From: Lichenicoccus sp964246745
GTDB taxonomy: Bacteria; Pseudomonadota; Alphaproteobacteria; Acetobacterales; Acetobacteraceae
Direction of reading: 5' to 3'
Assembly: GCA_964246745.1 (NCBI GenBank)
Contig: CAXTRK010000013.1
Span: 1 to 64,000, forward strand
DNA length: 64,000 bases
Shown: piece by piece, positions 25,277 through 33,822 of the stretch
How positions within the stretch are numbered: position 1 is the stretch's first letter
Layout: each line of letters opens with the position of its first letter
Translations under genes and position numbers: made by a program
The notes under the pieces: generated by a model
Told to the model about the DNA's origin: nothing
Seen by the model: the letters and a program-made list of their open reading frames with translations, nothing else
The model's database searches: none

Positions 25277-25884
25277 AGCTACCATTGCAGCGGCGTGGGC
25301 CCGGACGGAATGCAACTGGGGTCATCCAAGGGCTGCTGCTGATCGCGCGCGGGCGCCGGGAGGGGCTCGACTGCTTCGACGCCACTCCGGACGCCTTTCT
25401 GGCCGCATTGTCGCCCTGGATTGCTTTCCTGCTCGTCGGCGCGCTGCTCATGATCCTGCGCGCCCCCAGCATCGTTGGCGCAAGCCTTGCCTTGCTGTCC
25501 TTCTGCGCGCTGCTGCTGCCGCCGGTGCTGTCGCATCTGCTGGCCGGCATCTGGAAGCGGAGCACGTTCTGGCTGCGCTACGCGACCGCGACCATCTGGT
25601 GCGAATGGCTGGTGATCGTGGCCTACGCGGTGGCGCTGCTGGTGGTCGCCGTGCTGCTGAAGGCCGGTGTGCCGACGGGTCTCGCCGGCATCGCCTTTGT
25701 CGGTCTGATCGCCGCCTACTGGCTCTGGCTGCACTGGTTCCTGGCCTGGCGCGGCCTGTCGGTCGGCTGGGCGCGAGCGGCCATGCTGGTGGCGCTCGTG
25801 GTGGTGCTGACCGGGGTGCTCTGCGGGCTTGCCCAGGTGCTGCCGCCGCATGTCGGCGTGTTTCCCTTCCCGCACGCACGCTGA
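25273..25884 (+). CDS. integral membrane protein, 203 aa, unknown function
   Basis: Four to five hydrophobic helices are visible (about residues 43-63, 66-90, 107-130, 135-160, 170-190), with a short basic N-terminus. I do not recognise a named family. Its ATG overlaps the dapE stop as ATGA, so it is translated with the lysine and cell-wall precursor enzymes. Transport or envelope roles are possible, but nothing in the sequence decides this. It ends 16 bases before the convergent truA stop. Confidence 0.65.
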   Translation: MKLPLQRRGPGRNATGVIQGLLLIARGRREGLDCFDATPDAFLAALSPWIAFLLVGALLMILRAPSIVGASLALLSFCALLLPPVLSHLLAGIWKRSTFWLRYATATIWCEWLVIVAYAVALLVVAVLLKAGVPTGLAGIAFVGLIAAYWLWLHWFLAWRGLSVGWARAAMLVALVVVLTGVLCGLAQVLPPHVGVFPFPHAR

Positions 25885-25900
25885 TCGAAGCCGCTTTGCG

Positions 25901-26689
25901 TCATCGGCGGAACGGGTCGACCGGATAGCCTATCTCGATCAGGCAAAGACCTGCTGACGGCGCGGTCGGACCTGCGCTCGCACGAGTGCGCGCGCGCAAT
26001 ACATCGACGACACGCGCCCGGCTCCAGGTGCCGTCGCCGACCAGTTTCAGGGTGCCGGTCATGTTGCGCACCTGATGATGCAGGAACGAGCGCGCTTCGG
26101 CGGTGATGGTGATGATCTCATCCGTGCGCTCCACGTCGAGCCGGTCCAAGGTCCTGAGCGGACTGTTCGCCTGACAGGCGCTGGCGCGGAACGAGGTGAA
26201 ATCATGTCTGCCGATCAGCGCTTGCGCCGCCTCGTGCATCGCCTCCGCATCGAGCCCGCGTCTGACGTGCCAGACGCGTCCCGACTCCAGCGCCGGGCGC
26301 GACGGCCGGTTGAGGATGCGGTAGCGATACCTGCGCCGAACGGCGGAGAAGCGCGCGTTCCAGTCCGCTTCCGCCCGCGCCGCCAGGATCACCGCCACAG
26401 GGTGCGGTTTCATATGGAAATTGAGCGCGTTGCGCAGGCTCTCGTTGGACAGTCGCTGGGAGAGCGCCCAGGGCAGATCAAGCTGGGCGACCTGCGCCTC
26501 GGCATGCACGCCCGCATCGGTGCGGCCGGCGGCGACGCTGGCCACCTCGCCGCCCCCGGTGAGCGCCGCCGCCGCTTGTTCAAGCACGGCCTGGATGGAG
26601 AGTCCGTTCGCCTGTCGCTGCCAACCCACGAACGGGCCGCCGTCATATTCAAGGCGGACCGCCCATCTCTGGGTGGACAGCTCAGGCAA
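25901..26689 (-). CDS. truA: tRNA pseudouridine(38-40) synthase
   Basis: An enzyme of about 262 aa that converts U38-U40 in the anticodon stem-loop to pseudouridine. The N-terminal LEYDGGPFVGWQRQANGLSI is the family opening. The catalytic Asp lies in AAGRTDAGVHAEAQV, and HHQVRNMTGTLKLVGDG is the conserved C-terminal block. No ATG precedes the conserved N-terminus. TTG 26689, which overlaps the end of fmt by 8 bases, is the best start, giving PELSTQRWAV. It is the last gene of a def-fmt-truA operon. The longer upstream frame is a shadow of fmt. Confidence 0.94.
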   Translation of the reverse strand: MPELSTQRWAVRLEYDGGPFVGWQRQANGLSIQAVLEQAAAALTGGGEVASVAAGRTDAGVHAEAQVAQLDLPWALSQRLSNESLRNALNFHMKPHPVAVILAARAEADWNARFSAVRRRYRYRILNRPSRPALESGRVWHVRRGLDAEAMHEAAQALIGRHDFTSFRASACQANSPLRTLDRLDVERTDEIITITAEARSFLHHQVRNMTGTLKLVGDGTWSRARVVDVLRARTRASAGPTAPSAGLCLIEIGYPVDPFRR

Positions 26690-27608
26690 GCCGGGTGCCG
26701 GGCGGCAGCGGGTGGCCACGCAGGAAATCGTCCGCGTCGAGCACGGCGCGGCCAGGCAGTTGCAGTCGGGTGATGCGCAGCGCGCCGTCGCCGGCCGCGA
26801 CCAGCAGGCGCGCGTCAAGCAGCGTGCCCGGAGAGGCCCCGCGCGGGTCGGCCAGCGGCTCCGGCGACGCCGAGATGATCTTCAATGGCTCGCCATCAAG
26901 CAGGGTCACGGCGCCAGGCCAGGGATGCATCGCGCGGATGCGCCGGTCGAGCGCGCGTGCCGGCTCCGACCACGCGAGCCGGCCATCAGCGCGTGAGAGC
27001 TTCGCAGCCAGGGTGACACCCGCTTCGGGCTGCGGCCGGGCGCCGGGGGTATGTTCCAGCGCATCAAGGATCAGCCGCGCGCCGAGCGGCGCCAGCGCAT
27101 CGTGCAGGGTCTGCCCGTCGGTGGCGGCGGTGACCGGCACCGTCTCCGCAAGCAGCATCGGCCCGGTATCGAGGCCGGTGTCCATACGCATGATGGTGAC
27201 GCCTGACTGGGTGTCGCCGGCCAGGATCGCCGCCTGGATCGGGCTTGCGCCACGCCAACGCGGCAGCAAACTGGCATGGATATTCAGGCAGCCCATCCGA
27301 GGTGCGGCAAGCATGCAAGCGGGAAGCATCAGCCCGTAGGCCGCGACCACCGCCACGTCCAGGCCAAGGGCCGCGAACTCCGCCTGCGCCTCGGCATTGC
27401 CGCGCAGCCGCGCCGGCGCGCGGACCGGCAGGCCAAGCCGTAGCGCCTCCGCCTCGACCGCGGAAACACGGACCGCGTGCCCGCGTCCGGCGGCGCGCGC
27501 GGGCTGGGTATAGACGGCCGCGATGTCGTGTCCCGCGTCATGCAGCGCGCGCAACGCCGGCACAGCGAACATGGGGGTGCCCATGAAGGCCAGCCGCCGG
27601 CGCGTCAT
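26682..27608 (-). CDS. fmt: methionyl-tRNA formyltransferase
   Basis: A 308-aa enzyme that formylates initiator Met-tRNA with 10-formyltetrahydrofolate. The N-terminal RRLAFMGTPMFAVPAL opens the Rossmann-like domain. NIHASLLPRWRGASPIQ holds the catalytic Asn-His pair, with GVTIMRMDTGLDTGPML downstream. The C-terminal OB-like domain includes AMHPWPGAV. The length is normal. Its ATG overlaps the def stop by 4 bases (ATGA), the classic def-fmt pair. truA follows with an 8-base overlap. Confidence 0.97.
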   Translation of the reverse strand: MTRRRLAFMGTPMFAVPALRALHDAGHDIAAVYTQPARAAGRGHAVRVSAVEAEALRLGLPVRAPARLRGNAEAQAEFAALGLDVAVVAAYGLMLPACMLAAPRMGCLNIHASLLPRWRGASPIQAAILAGDTQSGVTIMRMDTGLDTGPMLLAETVPVTAATDGQTLHDALAPLGARLILDALEHTPGARPQPEAGVTLAAKLSRADGRLAWSEPARALDRRIRAMHPWPGAVTLLDGEPLKIISASPEPLADPRGASPGTLLDARLLVAAGDGALRITRLQLPGRAVLDADDFLRGHPLPPGTRLA

Positions 27609-28150
27609 GCACCTTGGTTCTTCTGTTCCTTGGCCAGCCTGCGCATCAGCATGTTGCGCCTCAGAGCGGAGAGATGGTCGACGAACAGCACGCCTTCGAG
27701 ATGGTCGATCTCATGCTGCAGGCAGGTGGCCAGCAACCCGTCCGCCTCGATCTCATGATGCTTGCCGTCAAGATCCTGGAAGCGGACGCGGACAGTCTCG
27801 GGGCGTGTCACCTCGGCATATTGGTTGGGCAGCGACAGGCAGCCTTCCTCGCGTGAGACCAGCGTGTCGCTTGCGGCGGCGACTTCCGGATTGACCAGAG
27901 TCAACGGCGCACGCACATCGTCGCGCGCCAGATCGACGATGGCTAGACGCAGCCCCACGCCGATCTGCGGCGCCGCGAGCCCGATCCCCGGCGCCTGATA
28001 CATCGCGGCAAACATGCGTGGCAGCAACGCGCGCAAGCCCGGGATGTCCTCTGGCCGCACCAGACGCGTCTTCTGGCGCAGGAGGGCGTGCGGCGCGATC
28101 AGGATAGGCAGCGGCTCGGGTCCAGCATCCTTTGGGATGATCTCTTCCAT
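27605..28150 (-). CDS. def: peptide deformylase
   Basis: A 181-aa metalloenzyme (Fe2+ or Zn2+) that removes the N-formyl group from nascent proteins. The three family motifs are intact: GIGLAAPQIG, EEGCLSLP with the metal-binding Cys, and QHEIDHLEG with the two His ligands and catalytic Glu. I take ATG 28150 as the start; the in-frame codon at 28186 is TTG and would add only 12 residues. It is first in def-fmt-truA and divergent from hsp20. Confidence 0.97.
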   Translation of the reverse strand: MEEIIPKDAGPEPLPILIAPHALLRQKTRLVRPEDIPGLRALLPRMFAAMYQAPGIGLAAPQIGVGLRLAIVDLARDDVRAPLTLVNPEVAAASDTLVSREEGCLSLPNQYAEVTRPETVRVRFQDLDGKHHEIEADGLLATCLQHEIDHLEGVLFVDHLSALRRNMLMRRLAKEQKNQGA

Positions 28151-28197
28151 AGTCCGCGATGTAGCGGCGCGCACCCTGTTCGCCAAGCGCTGTCGCG

Positions 28198-28226
28198 CTT
28201 GCGTGGGCGGACCCTGAAACCATATC
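28198..28226 (+). promoter_or_regulatory. possible heat-shock (RpoH-type) promoter of hsp20
   Basis: CTTG at 28198-28201 is followed after 19 bases by CATAT at 28221-28225. This is close to the alphaproteobacterial RpoH layout of CTTG and a CYTAT-type -10, but the -10 match is imperfect and the spacing is 1-2 bases long. It lies about 60 bases upstream of the hsp20 start, where a promoter is needed. Treat it as a suggestion only. Confidence 0.25.
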
Positions 28227-28286
28227 CTGTCTCACTGGAAGGCCGATGTGGCTTCCGGATTCGTCTCGCTCCAAGGAGGAGGCTTA

Positions 28287-28826
28287 ATGTCAGGCCGTTT
28301 GTTCGCGTCCCCGTTGTTTCTGGGGTTTGATCACCTCGAGCAGATGCTCGAACGCGCGTCGAAGACGTCCTCGGACGGGTATCCGCCCTATAATATCGAA
28401 CAGATCAGCACCACCGGGCTGCGTATCACGCTCGCGGTGGCCGGCTTCGAGATGGACGACCTCCAGATCACGCAGGAGGACAACCAGCTCGTCATACGCG
28501 GGCGCCAGAGTGACGACGTGCACGGCCGCGTGTTCCTGCATCGCGGGATTGCCGCGCGGCAGTTCCAGCGCGCGTTCGTGCTTGCCGAGGGCATCGATGT
28601 CAGCGGCGCCTGGCTCGAACGCGGGCTGCTGCATATTGATCTTGCGCGTCCGCAACCGGAAGTGCGCGTCAAACGGATCGAGATCTCGCAAGGCGGTCTG
28701 CCGGGTCCGTCCGTGGATGCGGAGCCTCAGCGCGGCGCCAGTGCCAAGCCGGCGGCAAGCGGCGATTCTCGCGGGGGTGCTGCACGCCTGCCTCGCGTTG
28801 TCCGCTCGGTGGCCATCGAAGACTGA
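28287..28826 (+). CDS. Hsp20/alpha-crystallin small heat-shock protein
   Basis: A 179-aa IbpA-like chaperone that holds unfolding proteins and forms large oligomers. The N-terminus SPLFLGFDHLEQMLERA is the conserved phase-ordering part. The alpha-crystallin domain spans PPYNIEQISTTGLRITLAVA to about residue 130, with VIRGRQ and VFLHRGIAARQFQRAFVL. The C-terminal extension is longer and more Ala/Gly/Arg-rich than usual. ATG 28287 is preceded by a strong AAGGAGGAGG. A DUF1150 gene follows after 60 bases, a pairing typical of alphaproteobacteria. Confidence 0.95.
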   Translation: MSGRLFASPLFLGFDHLEQMLERASKTSSDGYPPYNIEQISTTGLRITLAVAGFEMDDLQITQEDNQLVIRGRQSDDVHGRVFLHRGIAARQFQRAFVLAEGIDVSGAWLERGLLHIDLARPQPEVRVKRIEISQGGLPGPSVDAEPQRGASAKPAASGDSRGGAARLPRVVRSVAIED

Positions 28827-28886
28827 CTTCACCGGGCCAGGCGGTTGCCAGTCGGGATCGCCGGGCCTTTACAAAGGAACAGGACC

Positions 28887-29129
28887 ATGAGTTCAACTCA
28901 GGATGACCAGGGCGACAACAAGCTGGTTGATATCCGTCACCTTTCCGTCCAGCAGCTTCAGGCGCTTGGCGTGACCCAGATCGCCTACGTCAAGCCGGTG
29001 CTGGTGGATGGCGCGGCGGCGTTCGCCATCCATGCGGCCGATGGCACGCCGATGGCCGTTGCTGGGGATTGTGATATCGCGTTCGCCGCCATACGCCAGC
29101 ACGAGATGATGCCGGCGCTGGTGCATTGA
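28887..29129 (+). CDS. DUF1150 family small protein
   Basis: An 80-aa cytoplasmic protein with the family pattern LGVTQIAYVKPV followed by FAIHAADGTPMAVAGD and a final AIRQHEMMPALVH. DUF1150 members usually lie directly after hsp20 in alphaproteobacteria, as here, suggesting a role in stress protein handling, but no activity is established. ATG 28887 has AAAGGAAC upstream; an in-frame start at 28845 is less likely. It converges on hpf. Confidence 0.88.
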   Translation: MSSTQDDQGDNKLVDIRHLSVQQLQALGVTQIAYVKPVLVDGAAAFAIHAADGTPMAVAGDCDIAFAAIRQHEMMPALVH

Positions 29130-29143
29130 GGGCGCGCGGCGGG

Positions 29144-29176
29144 AATCGTTCAGCCAAGAACAATCGTTCAGCCAAG
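29144..29176. repeat. 15-bp direct repeat with 18-bp period at the hpf 3' end
   Basis: AATCGTTCAGCCAAG occurs at 29144-29158 and again at 29162-29176, separated by AAC. The second copy includes the stop codon of hpf (29168-29170), and the first copy carries the same stop triplet just beyond it. It looks like a recent slippage duplication. Confidence 0.85.
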
Positions 29177-29761
29177 TCCGGGGTCAAGCCAGCCGATGTT
29201 ACCGTCTCCGCGTCGATAGACGACGTTGATTTCGCCGCTGGTGCTATTGCGAAACATCAGCAGGGTCTGATCAGCAAGATCGAGCCGCATCACCGCCTCT
29301 CCCACCGTCAGATGGGAGATGTCGGTGGCCTGCTCGGCAATGATCGTCGCATAGGCGCCGGTGGGCGCGGCGAGTTCGTTGGAAGCGGCACGTGACGCCT
29401 CCGCGTCGTCCTGCCTTAGAACATACTGACGGCCGATTTCCGGACGGCGTCGTTGCGACACATCGCGTGCGTGCTCGTTGACACGCCGCCTGTAGCGGCG
29501 CAGGCGCTTGGCAATGTGCTCGGCCGCGTCGTCGAAGGCGACGTGCGCGTCCGCACCCTCGCCTTCGCCGCGGAGCAACAGGCCGCGTCCGGCGCGTACG
29601 TTGATGTCGCAGGTAAAGAAGCTGCGTGCGCGGCCGAAGGTCACATTCGCATCGAGCGCATTGTCGAAATATTTGTCCGCAATGACGTCCAGGTGGGTGG
29701 TCACACGGACCCGCAAGGCCTCTGAGAGGTCAACCTGTTTGCCGGCGACGTTGATCTGCAC
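29168..29761 (-). CDS. hpf: ribosome hibernation-promoting factor, long form
   Basis: A 197-aa protein. The N-terminal S30AE/YfiA domain (residues 1 to about 110: MQINVAGKQVDLSEALR, basic RRYRRRVNEH) blocks the decoding centre. The C-terminal dimerisation domain ends with LTVGEAVMRLDLADQTLLMF and DGNIGWLDPG. The long form pairs ribosomes into 100S dimers in resting cells. The start is GTG 29761 with GGAG about 9 bases upstream. It is last in the lpt-rpoN block; the usual next gene, ptsN, is absent because hsp20-DUF1150 faces it. Confidence 0.95.
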   Translation of the reverse strand: MQINVAGKQVDLSEALRVRVTTHLDVIADKYFDNALDANVTFGRARSFFTCDINVRAGRGLLLRGEGEGADAHVAFDDAAEHIAKRLRRYRRRVNEHARDVSQRRRPEIGRQYVLRQDDAEASRAASNELAAPTGAYATIIAEQATDISHLTVGEAVMRLDLADQTLLMFRNSTSGEINVVYRRGDGNIGWLDPGLG

Positions 29762-29821
29762 GTGAGCCCACTCCCTGCGGTGAAGGGGTCAGGACCGCTT
29801 TCCAGCCATCAAGCCTAATTA

Positions 29822-31327
29822 TCAAGCGGACAGCGTCTTCTCCCGCTTGCGCTGCATGGAACTTGGAATATGCAGCGCCTCGCGGTATTTGGCCACGGTT
29901 CGGCGCGCGATGTCTATGCCTTCACGACGAAGTGCGGCGACGATGGCGTCGTCCGACAGGATGACCTTCGCATCCTCCCCCGCGATCATGCCGCGGATGC
30001 GGTGACGCACCGCCTCGGCGCTATGGCTCTCGCCGCCAACTCCGGCGATGGCCGTGGTGAAGAAGTATTTCAGCTCGAACAGCCCACGCGGCGTCGCGAT
30101 GTATTTGTTCGCGGTCACGCGGCTCACCGTGCTCTCGTGCATCGATACCGCCTCGGCGATGTCGCGCAGGATCAAGGGACGCAGATGGCCGACGCCGCGC
30201 GCCAGGAAGCCTTCCTGGCGGCGCATGACCTCGCTTGCCACACGCAGAATGGTGCGCGCGCGCTGCTGCAACGATTTCACCAGCCAGTTGGCGCTGGCCA
30301 GGCTTTCGGTGAGGAAGACCCGCTCTTCGCGGCAAAGCCGCAGGGACACGCGGGCATGCAACGTCTCACTCACCAGCAGCCGCGGCAGCGTGTCCGGGTT
30401 CAGCTCCAGGATCCAGTCGCCGCCCAGGCCCGGGTGCATCAGCACGTCGGCCAGGATCGGCTGCGGCGGCCCGGTGTCGTAGCTGGCCGCCGGCTTCGGA
30501 TCGAGGGCGCGTATTTCGGCGATCATCTCCGCGAGATCCTCGGCATCGACGCCGCACATCATCTCCAACCGTTTGAGCTCGCGCCGCGCCAGCATGTCGA
30601 GGTTATCGAGCAGCGCCAGCATGGCGGGATCGAGCCGGTTGCGTTCCGCCAGTTGCGCCGCCAGGCACTCACGCAGGTTTCGTGCGAACAAGCCGGGCGG
30701 ATCAAACCGAAGCATCAGCGCGCGCACCGCGGCCACGCGTTCGGTGCTGGCGCCGAGCGCCGCGGCCAGCACGGCATCCTCGGTGGCGACGCGTCCGGCC
30801 GGGCAGAGCAGGGCGATCAGGTGGGCCGCGATCAGCCGGTCGACCGGATCGGTGAAGCTGAGCCGCAGTTGTTCGCCGAGATGGTCGCGCAGGCTGCGCG
30901 GCTGTTCCGCCAGGTTGTCGATGACGCCGTCCCCGGCGCCGCGGCCAAGGCCATCCAGAACGCCGGAACGGCTGGCTCCCGGATCGTAAGAGCCGCCATC
31001 GTGAAAGCTGATATCGAATTGTTCCGTGTCGCTGGTGTCGAGCGGCGCCGCTTCCTGGGGCGGCAACGTTTCGGCGCCGATGATACGGTCGGTGCTGATC
31101 GGCGCCTCGTCGGCTTGCTGGAGCGGACGCTGGTCCAGGGCCGGCCGCTCGAGCGGGACCTCCGGGCGTTCGTCGCGTTCCAATAACGGATTGCGCTCCA
31201 GTTCCTCCTCGATGAAGGCCGCGACTTCCAGGTTGGTGAACGCCAGCAGCTTGATGGCCTGACGCAGTTGCGGCGTCATGACCAGGGATTGGGTGTGTCT
31301 GAGCTCCAGCCGCGGGCCAAGTGTCAT
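29822..31327 (-). CDS. rpoN: RNA polymerase sigma-54 factor
   Basis: A 501-aa alternative sigma factor that recognises -24/-12 promoters and needs an AAA+ activator. The N-terminal activator-interaction region opens RLELRHTQSLVMTPQLRQAI, followed by an acidic Gln/Pro-rich linker. The core-binding domain, a helix-turn-helix region (RDIAEAVSMHESTVSRVT) and the C-terminal RpoN box ARRTVAKYRE follow. All regions are present and the length is normal. It sits 11 bases after lptB, the conserved proteobacterial arrangement. Confidence 0.97.
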   Translation of the reverse strand: MTLGPRLELRHTQSLVMTPQLRQAIKLLAFTNLEVAAFIEEELERNPLLERDERPEVPLERPALDQRPLQQADEAPISTDRIIGAETLPPQEAAPLDTSDTEQFDISFHDGGSYDPGASRSGVLDGLGRGAGDGVIDNLAEQPRSLRDHLGEQLRLSFTDPVDRLIAAHLIALLCPAGRVATEDAVLAAALGASTERVAAVRALMLRFDPPGLFARNLRECLAAQLAERNRLDPAMLALLDNLDMLARRELKRLEMMCGVDAEDLAEMIAEIRALDPKPAASYDTGPPQPILADVLMHPGLGGDWILELNPDTLPRLLVSETLHARVSLRLCREERVFLTESLASANWLVKSLQQRARTILRVASEVMRRQEGFLARGVGHLRPLILRDIAEAVSMHESTVSRVTANKYIATPRGLFELKYFFTTAIAGVGGESHSAEAVRHRIRGMIAGEDAKVILSDDAIVAALRREGIDIARRTVAKYREALHIPSSMQRKREKTLSA

Positions 31328-31338
31328 GGAACGGGAGG

Positions 31339-32130
31339 CTACAACGAAAAACGTTCTCCGAGATACACGCGACGCACGTCTTCGTGGGCCACAACTTCCT
31401 CAGGCGCACCCTGCATCAGCACCTGGCCGCTATGCATGATGTAGGCGCGGTCGATGATCTCGAGAGTTTCGCGGACATTATGATCGGTGATCAGAACGCC
31501 GATGCCGCGATGCTTGAGGTGCGAAACCAGGTCGCGGATTTCGCCCACGGCGATTGGATCAATGCCGGCCAGCGGCTCGTCAAGCAGGATGTAGCTCGGC
31601 TGGCTGGCCAGCGCGCGCGCAATTTCGAGCCGCCGCCGTTCGCCGCCGGACAGCGCCAGCGACGGCGATCTGCGCAGTCTGGCGATGCCGAACTCGCGGA
31701 GCAGTTCGTCGAGGATCATCTCGCGGCGCCCGATATCGGGCTCGACCACTTCGAGCGCCGCCATGATGTTCTGCTCGACGTTCAAGCCGCGGAAGATGCT
31801 GGCCTCCTGCGGCAGATAGCCGATGCCCAGACGAGCCCGACGGTACATCGGCAACTGGGTGATGTCGGCGCCGTCGAGCGTGATGCTGCCCTGGTCGGGC
31901 TGGACCAGGCCCACGATCATGTAGAAGGTGGTGGTCTTGCCGGCGCCGTTTGGGCCGAGCAATCCGACCGCCTCGCCACGCTGCACGCTGATCGACACGT
32001 CCTGGACGACCGGGCGCTTGCGGTAGGTCTTGCCCACGGCATGGGCGCTGAGGCCGGCCGGCTGCTTGGCATCCGGACGCGAGGAACTCTCCTCGCTTGC
32101 GTCAAGCCTGCGGGCTGGGATCTCGTTCAT
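31339..32130 (-). CDS. lptB: LPS export ABC transporter ATPase
   Basis: A 263-aa cytoplasmic ATPase that powers extraction of lipopolysaccharide from the inner membrane by LptB2FG. It has Walker A GLLGPNGAGKTTTFYM, the Q-loop in YLPQEASIFR, signature LSGGERRRLEIARALA, Walker B YILLDEPLAGIDP and the switch His in LITDHNVRET. A hydrophilic N-terminal extension of about 25 residues precedes the ABC domain. Its ATG overlaps the lptA stop by 4 bases. Confidence 0.97.
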   Translation of the reverse strand: MNEIPARRLDASEESSSRPDAKQPAGLSAHAVGKTYRKRPVVQDVSISVQRGEAVGLLGPNGAGKTTTFYMIVGLVQPDQGSITLDGADITQLPMYRRARLGIGYLPQEASIFRGLNVEQNIMAALEVVEPDIGRREMILDELLREFGIARLRRSPSLALSGGERRRLEIARALASQPSYILLDEPLAGIDPIAVGEIRDLVSHLKHRGIGVLITDHNVRETLEIIDRAYIMHSGQVLMQGAPEEVVAHEDVRRVYLGERFSL

Positions 32131-33083
32131 CGCGAGGCGCGCCGCGCCTGCTCGGGCTGCGCCCCGCTGTTCGGCACGATCAGGCCGCGCACCTGTGCTC
32201 CCGGAGCTTCGGTCATGGTGGCAATCCCCGTGTGCATGTCGATGATCGCGGCCGCTCCATTAAGCTGGTTCTGCCCACGCGTGATGTGGACGTTGCCGAC
32301 AATCCGCGCAATGCCGGTCGCAGGAACATAGACGCCGCGGTCGCCGGTGACGGTCTCGGTCTGCGTGCGCACCACGACATGGCCGAAGGCATTCACCTTC
32401 TTGAGCTTTCCAGAGCTCTCGATCGGGTCCCCGGCGCCGCCCTTGCCGCGCGGCGGCTTGCCCTGATCCGAGGCCTGATCCGGCGGCGCGCTGTAGCCAA
32501 CCAGCACATCGGCGCGGATGCGTCTGCCGTCGTTGGTTGTCACCGTGGCATTGCCGCGCCCGACCGACATGCGCAGCTTCGACCAATAGACCATGCTGTC
32601 GCGTGCGGTGAGCACGTCAGTGGGGGTGGTCAGCCGCAGCGCGTGACCGGTCAGCACCAGCACCGCCTGGTCGATATCATAGATGGCGTGATCGCCCCAG
32701 GCCTGGTCGGTGGCGGTGAATATGTGCACGTGGCCGAACGCCTCCAGCCGGTAGATCTCGTTGGCGCCGGTATCATCGATCGGCGTGCCGCCGGCATTTG
32801 GCTTTGCGGCGGGAGGCGTCTTCGCACTGCCGGGCTTCTTGCGATAGAAGGCGACCAATCGGTCGGCGGTGACGGTGACGTCGCCGCGCACCGCGCGCGC
32901 GTCGTTGAAGGCGGTGACCGTCTGCGCCTTTTGGTTCCAGTCGAAGCCACCGCGCGCGGTGACGTTGATCTGTCCGCCATGCGACAGATCGATGCCCTGC
33001 GCGTGCGCAAGGACGGCGGGGAGCCAGCAGACCGGCGGCCCCAGCAGCACGCAGAACACGAGCGCGCGGAACCGGCCGTTCAT
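32127..33083 (-). CDS. lptA: LPS transport periplasmic protein LptA (OstA-like)
   Basis: A 318-aa protein with a signal peptide (hydrophobic core about residues 8-25, cleavage likely after AHAQ). The beta-jellyroll OstA domain includes INVTARGGFDWNQKAQTVTA and VTVTADRLVAFYRKK, and a second similar stretch (GRRIRADVLVGY). LptA forms the periplasmic bridge from LptC to LptD. The product is longer than enterobacterial LptA (about 185 aa), with a proline/lysine-rich insert. It overlaps both lptC and lptB by 4 bases. Confidence 0.9.
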   Translation of the reverse strand: MNGRFRALVFCVLLGPPVCWLPAVLAHAQGIDLSHGGQINVTARGGFDWNQKAQTVTAFNDARAVRGDVTVTADRLVAFYRKKPGSAKTPPAAKPNAGGTPIDDTGANEIYRLEAFGHVHIFTATDQAWGDHAIYDIDQAVLVLTGHALRLTTPTDVLTARDSMVYWSKLRMSVGRGNATVTTNDGRRIRADVLVGYSAPPDQASDQGKPPRGKGGAGDPIESSGKLKKVNAFGHVVVRTQTETVTGDRGVYVPATGIARIVGNVHITRGQNQLNGAAAIIDMHTGIATMTEAPGAQVRGLIVPNSGAQPEQARRASR

Positions 33084-33805
33084 TTCGCGCTGCCCTGGAC
33101 GCTACCCGCCGGATGGTCGTCGTTGATGATCAGGCGCGCCGGTCCTCGGAACTGGGCCACGCCGTCATGGTGCGACATGAAATCGCCCTGCGCGTCCAGC
33201 ACCCCGAACGGGCCCTCCGCATGCACCCAGTCGTTCGACGCGAGCACACCCCGCTTCACGTCGAGATCCGCGGTCGGGCCGGCCATCAGTGTGCCGTCAT
33301 TGCGGTAGAAGGTGACGCCGCCGGAAAGGTCCAGGATCTGCTCGTGCGGCGCGTAGATACCCGCGGGTGCGCGCACCAGCATCCAGGTTCCGGTGCGGGT
33401 CAGCGTGTCGGCGACCGGCCGGATCAGGTTGATCTGATCGGGGTTGACCTGACGCGCCTTGGCCGCGGTGATCGTGTAGGGATTGCCGCGCCCATCAACC
33501 CCGTGATAGCGAACGCCCAGCATCTGCCCGGTATCGGCCTGAACCGACGCTGCCTGGTGGTAGGCGGCCCGGCCGGCCTTCATCGCCCGATCGAACTCCG
33601 GCCAGGCGGCAATCGAGCCGAGCAGCGCCAGCGCCGCGAACGGCATCAGCCATTTGCTCCAGAGCAGGAGCAGCCTGCGCCGGGCCTGCTCGCGTTCGCT
33701 CGGCGGCCGTCGGAACCGGGTCTGGCTCGGCACGCCGATCTCGCGATGACGCGCCGGCCGGTCCGGGGCAGGCAGCGGCTCGAAGTTGGGCTTTGCTCTT
33801 TCCAC
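33080..33805 (-). CDS. lptC: LPS export protein LptC
   Basis: A bitopic inner-membrane protein of about 241 aa that receives LPS from LptBFG and hands it to LptA. A hydrophilic, Arg-rich N-terminus (residues 1-45) precedes one transmembrane helix (WLMPFAALALLGSIAAWPEF). A periplasmic beta domain with YTITAAKARQVNPDQINLI and GIYAPHEQILDLSGGVTFY follows. GTG 33805, 17 bases after the kdsD stop, is the best start, because the frame further upstream shadows kdsD. It overlaps lptA by 4 bases. Confidence 0.9.
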   Translation of the reverse strand: MERAKPNFEPLPAPDRPARHREIGVPSQTRFRRPPSEREQARRRLLLLWSKWLMPFAALALLGSIAAWPEFDRAMKAGRAAYHQAASVQADTGQMLGVRYHGVDGRGNPYTITAAKARQVNPDQINLIRPVADTLTRTGTWMLVRAPAGIYAPHEQILDLSGGVTFYRNDGTLMAGPTADLDVKRGVLASNDWVHAEGPFGVLDAQGDFMSHHDGVAQFRGPARLIINDDHPAGSVQGSAK

Positions 33806-33822
33806 GGTCTCAGGCCCCGGTC

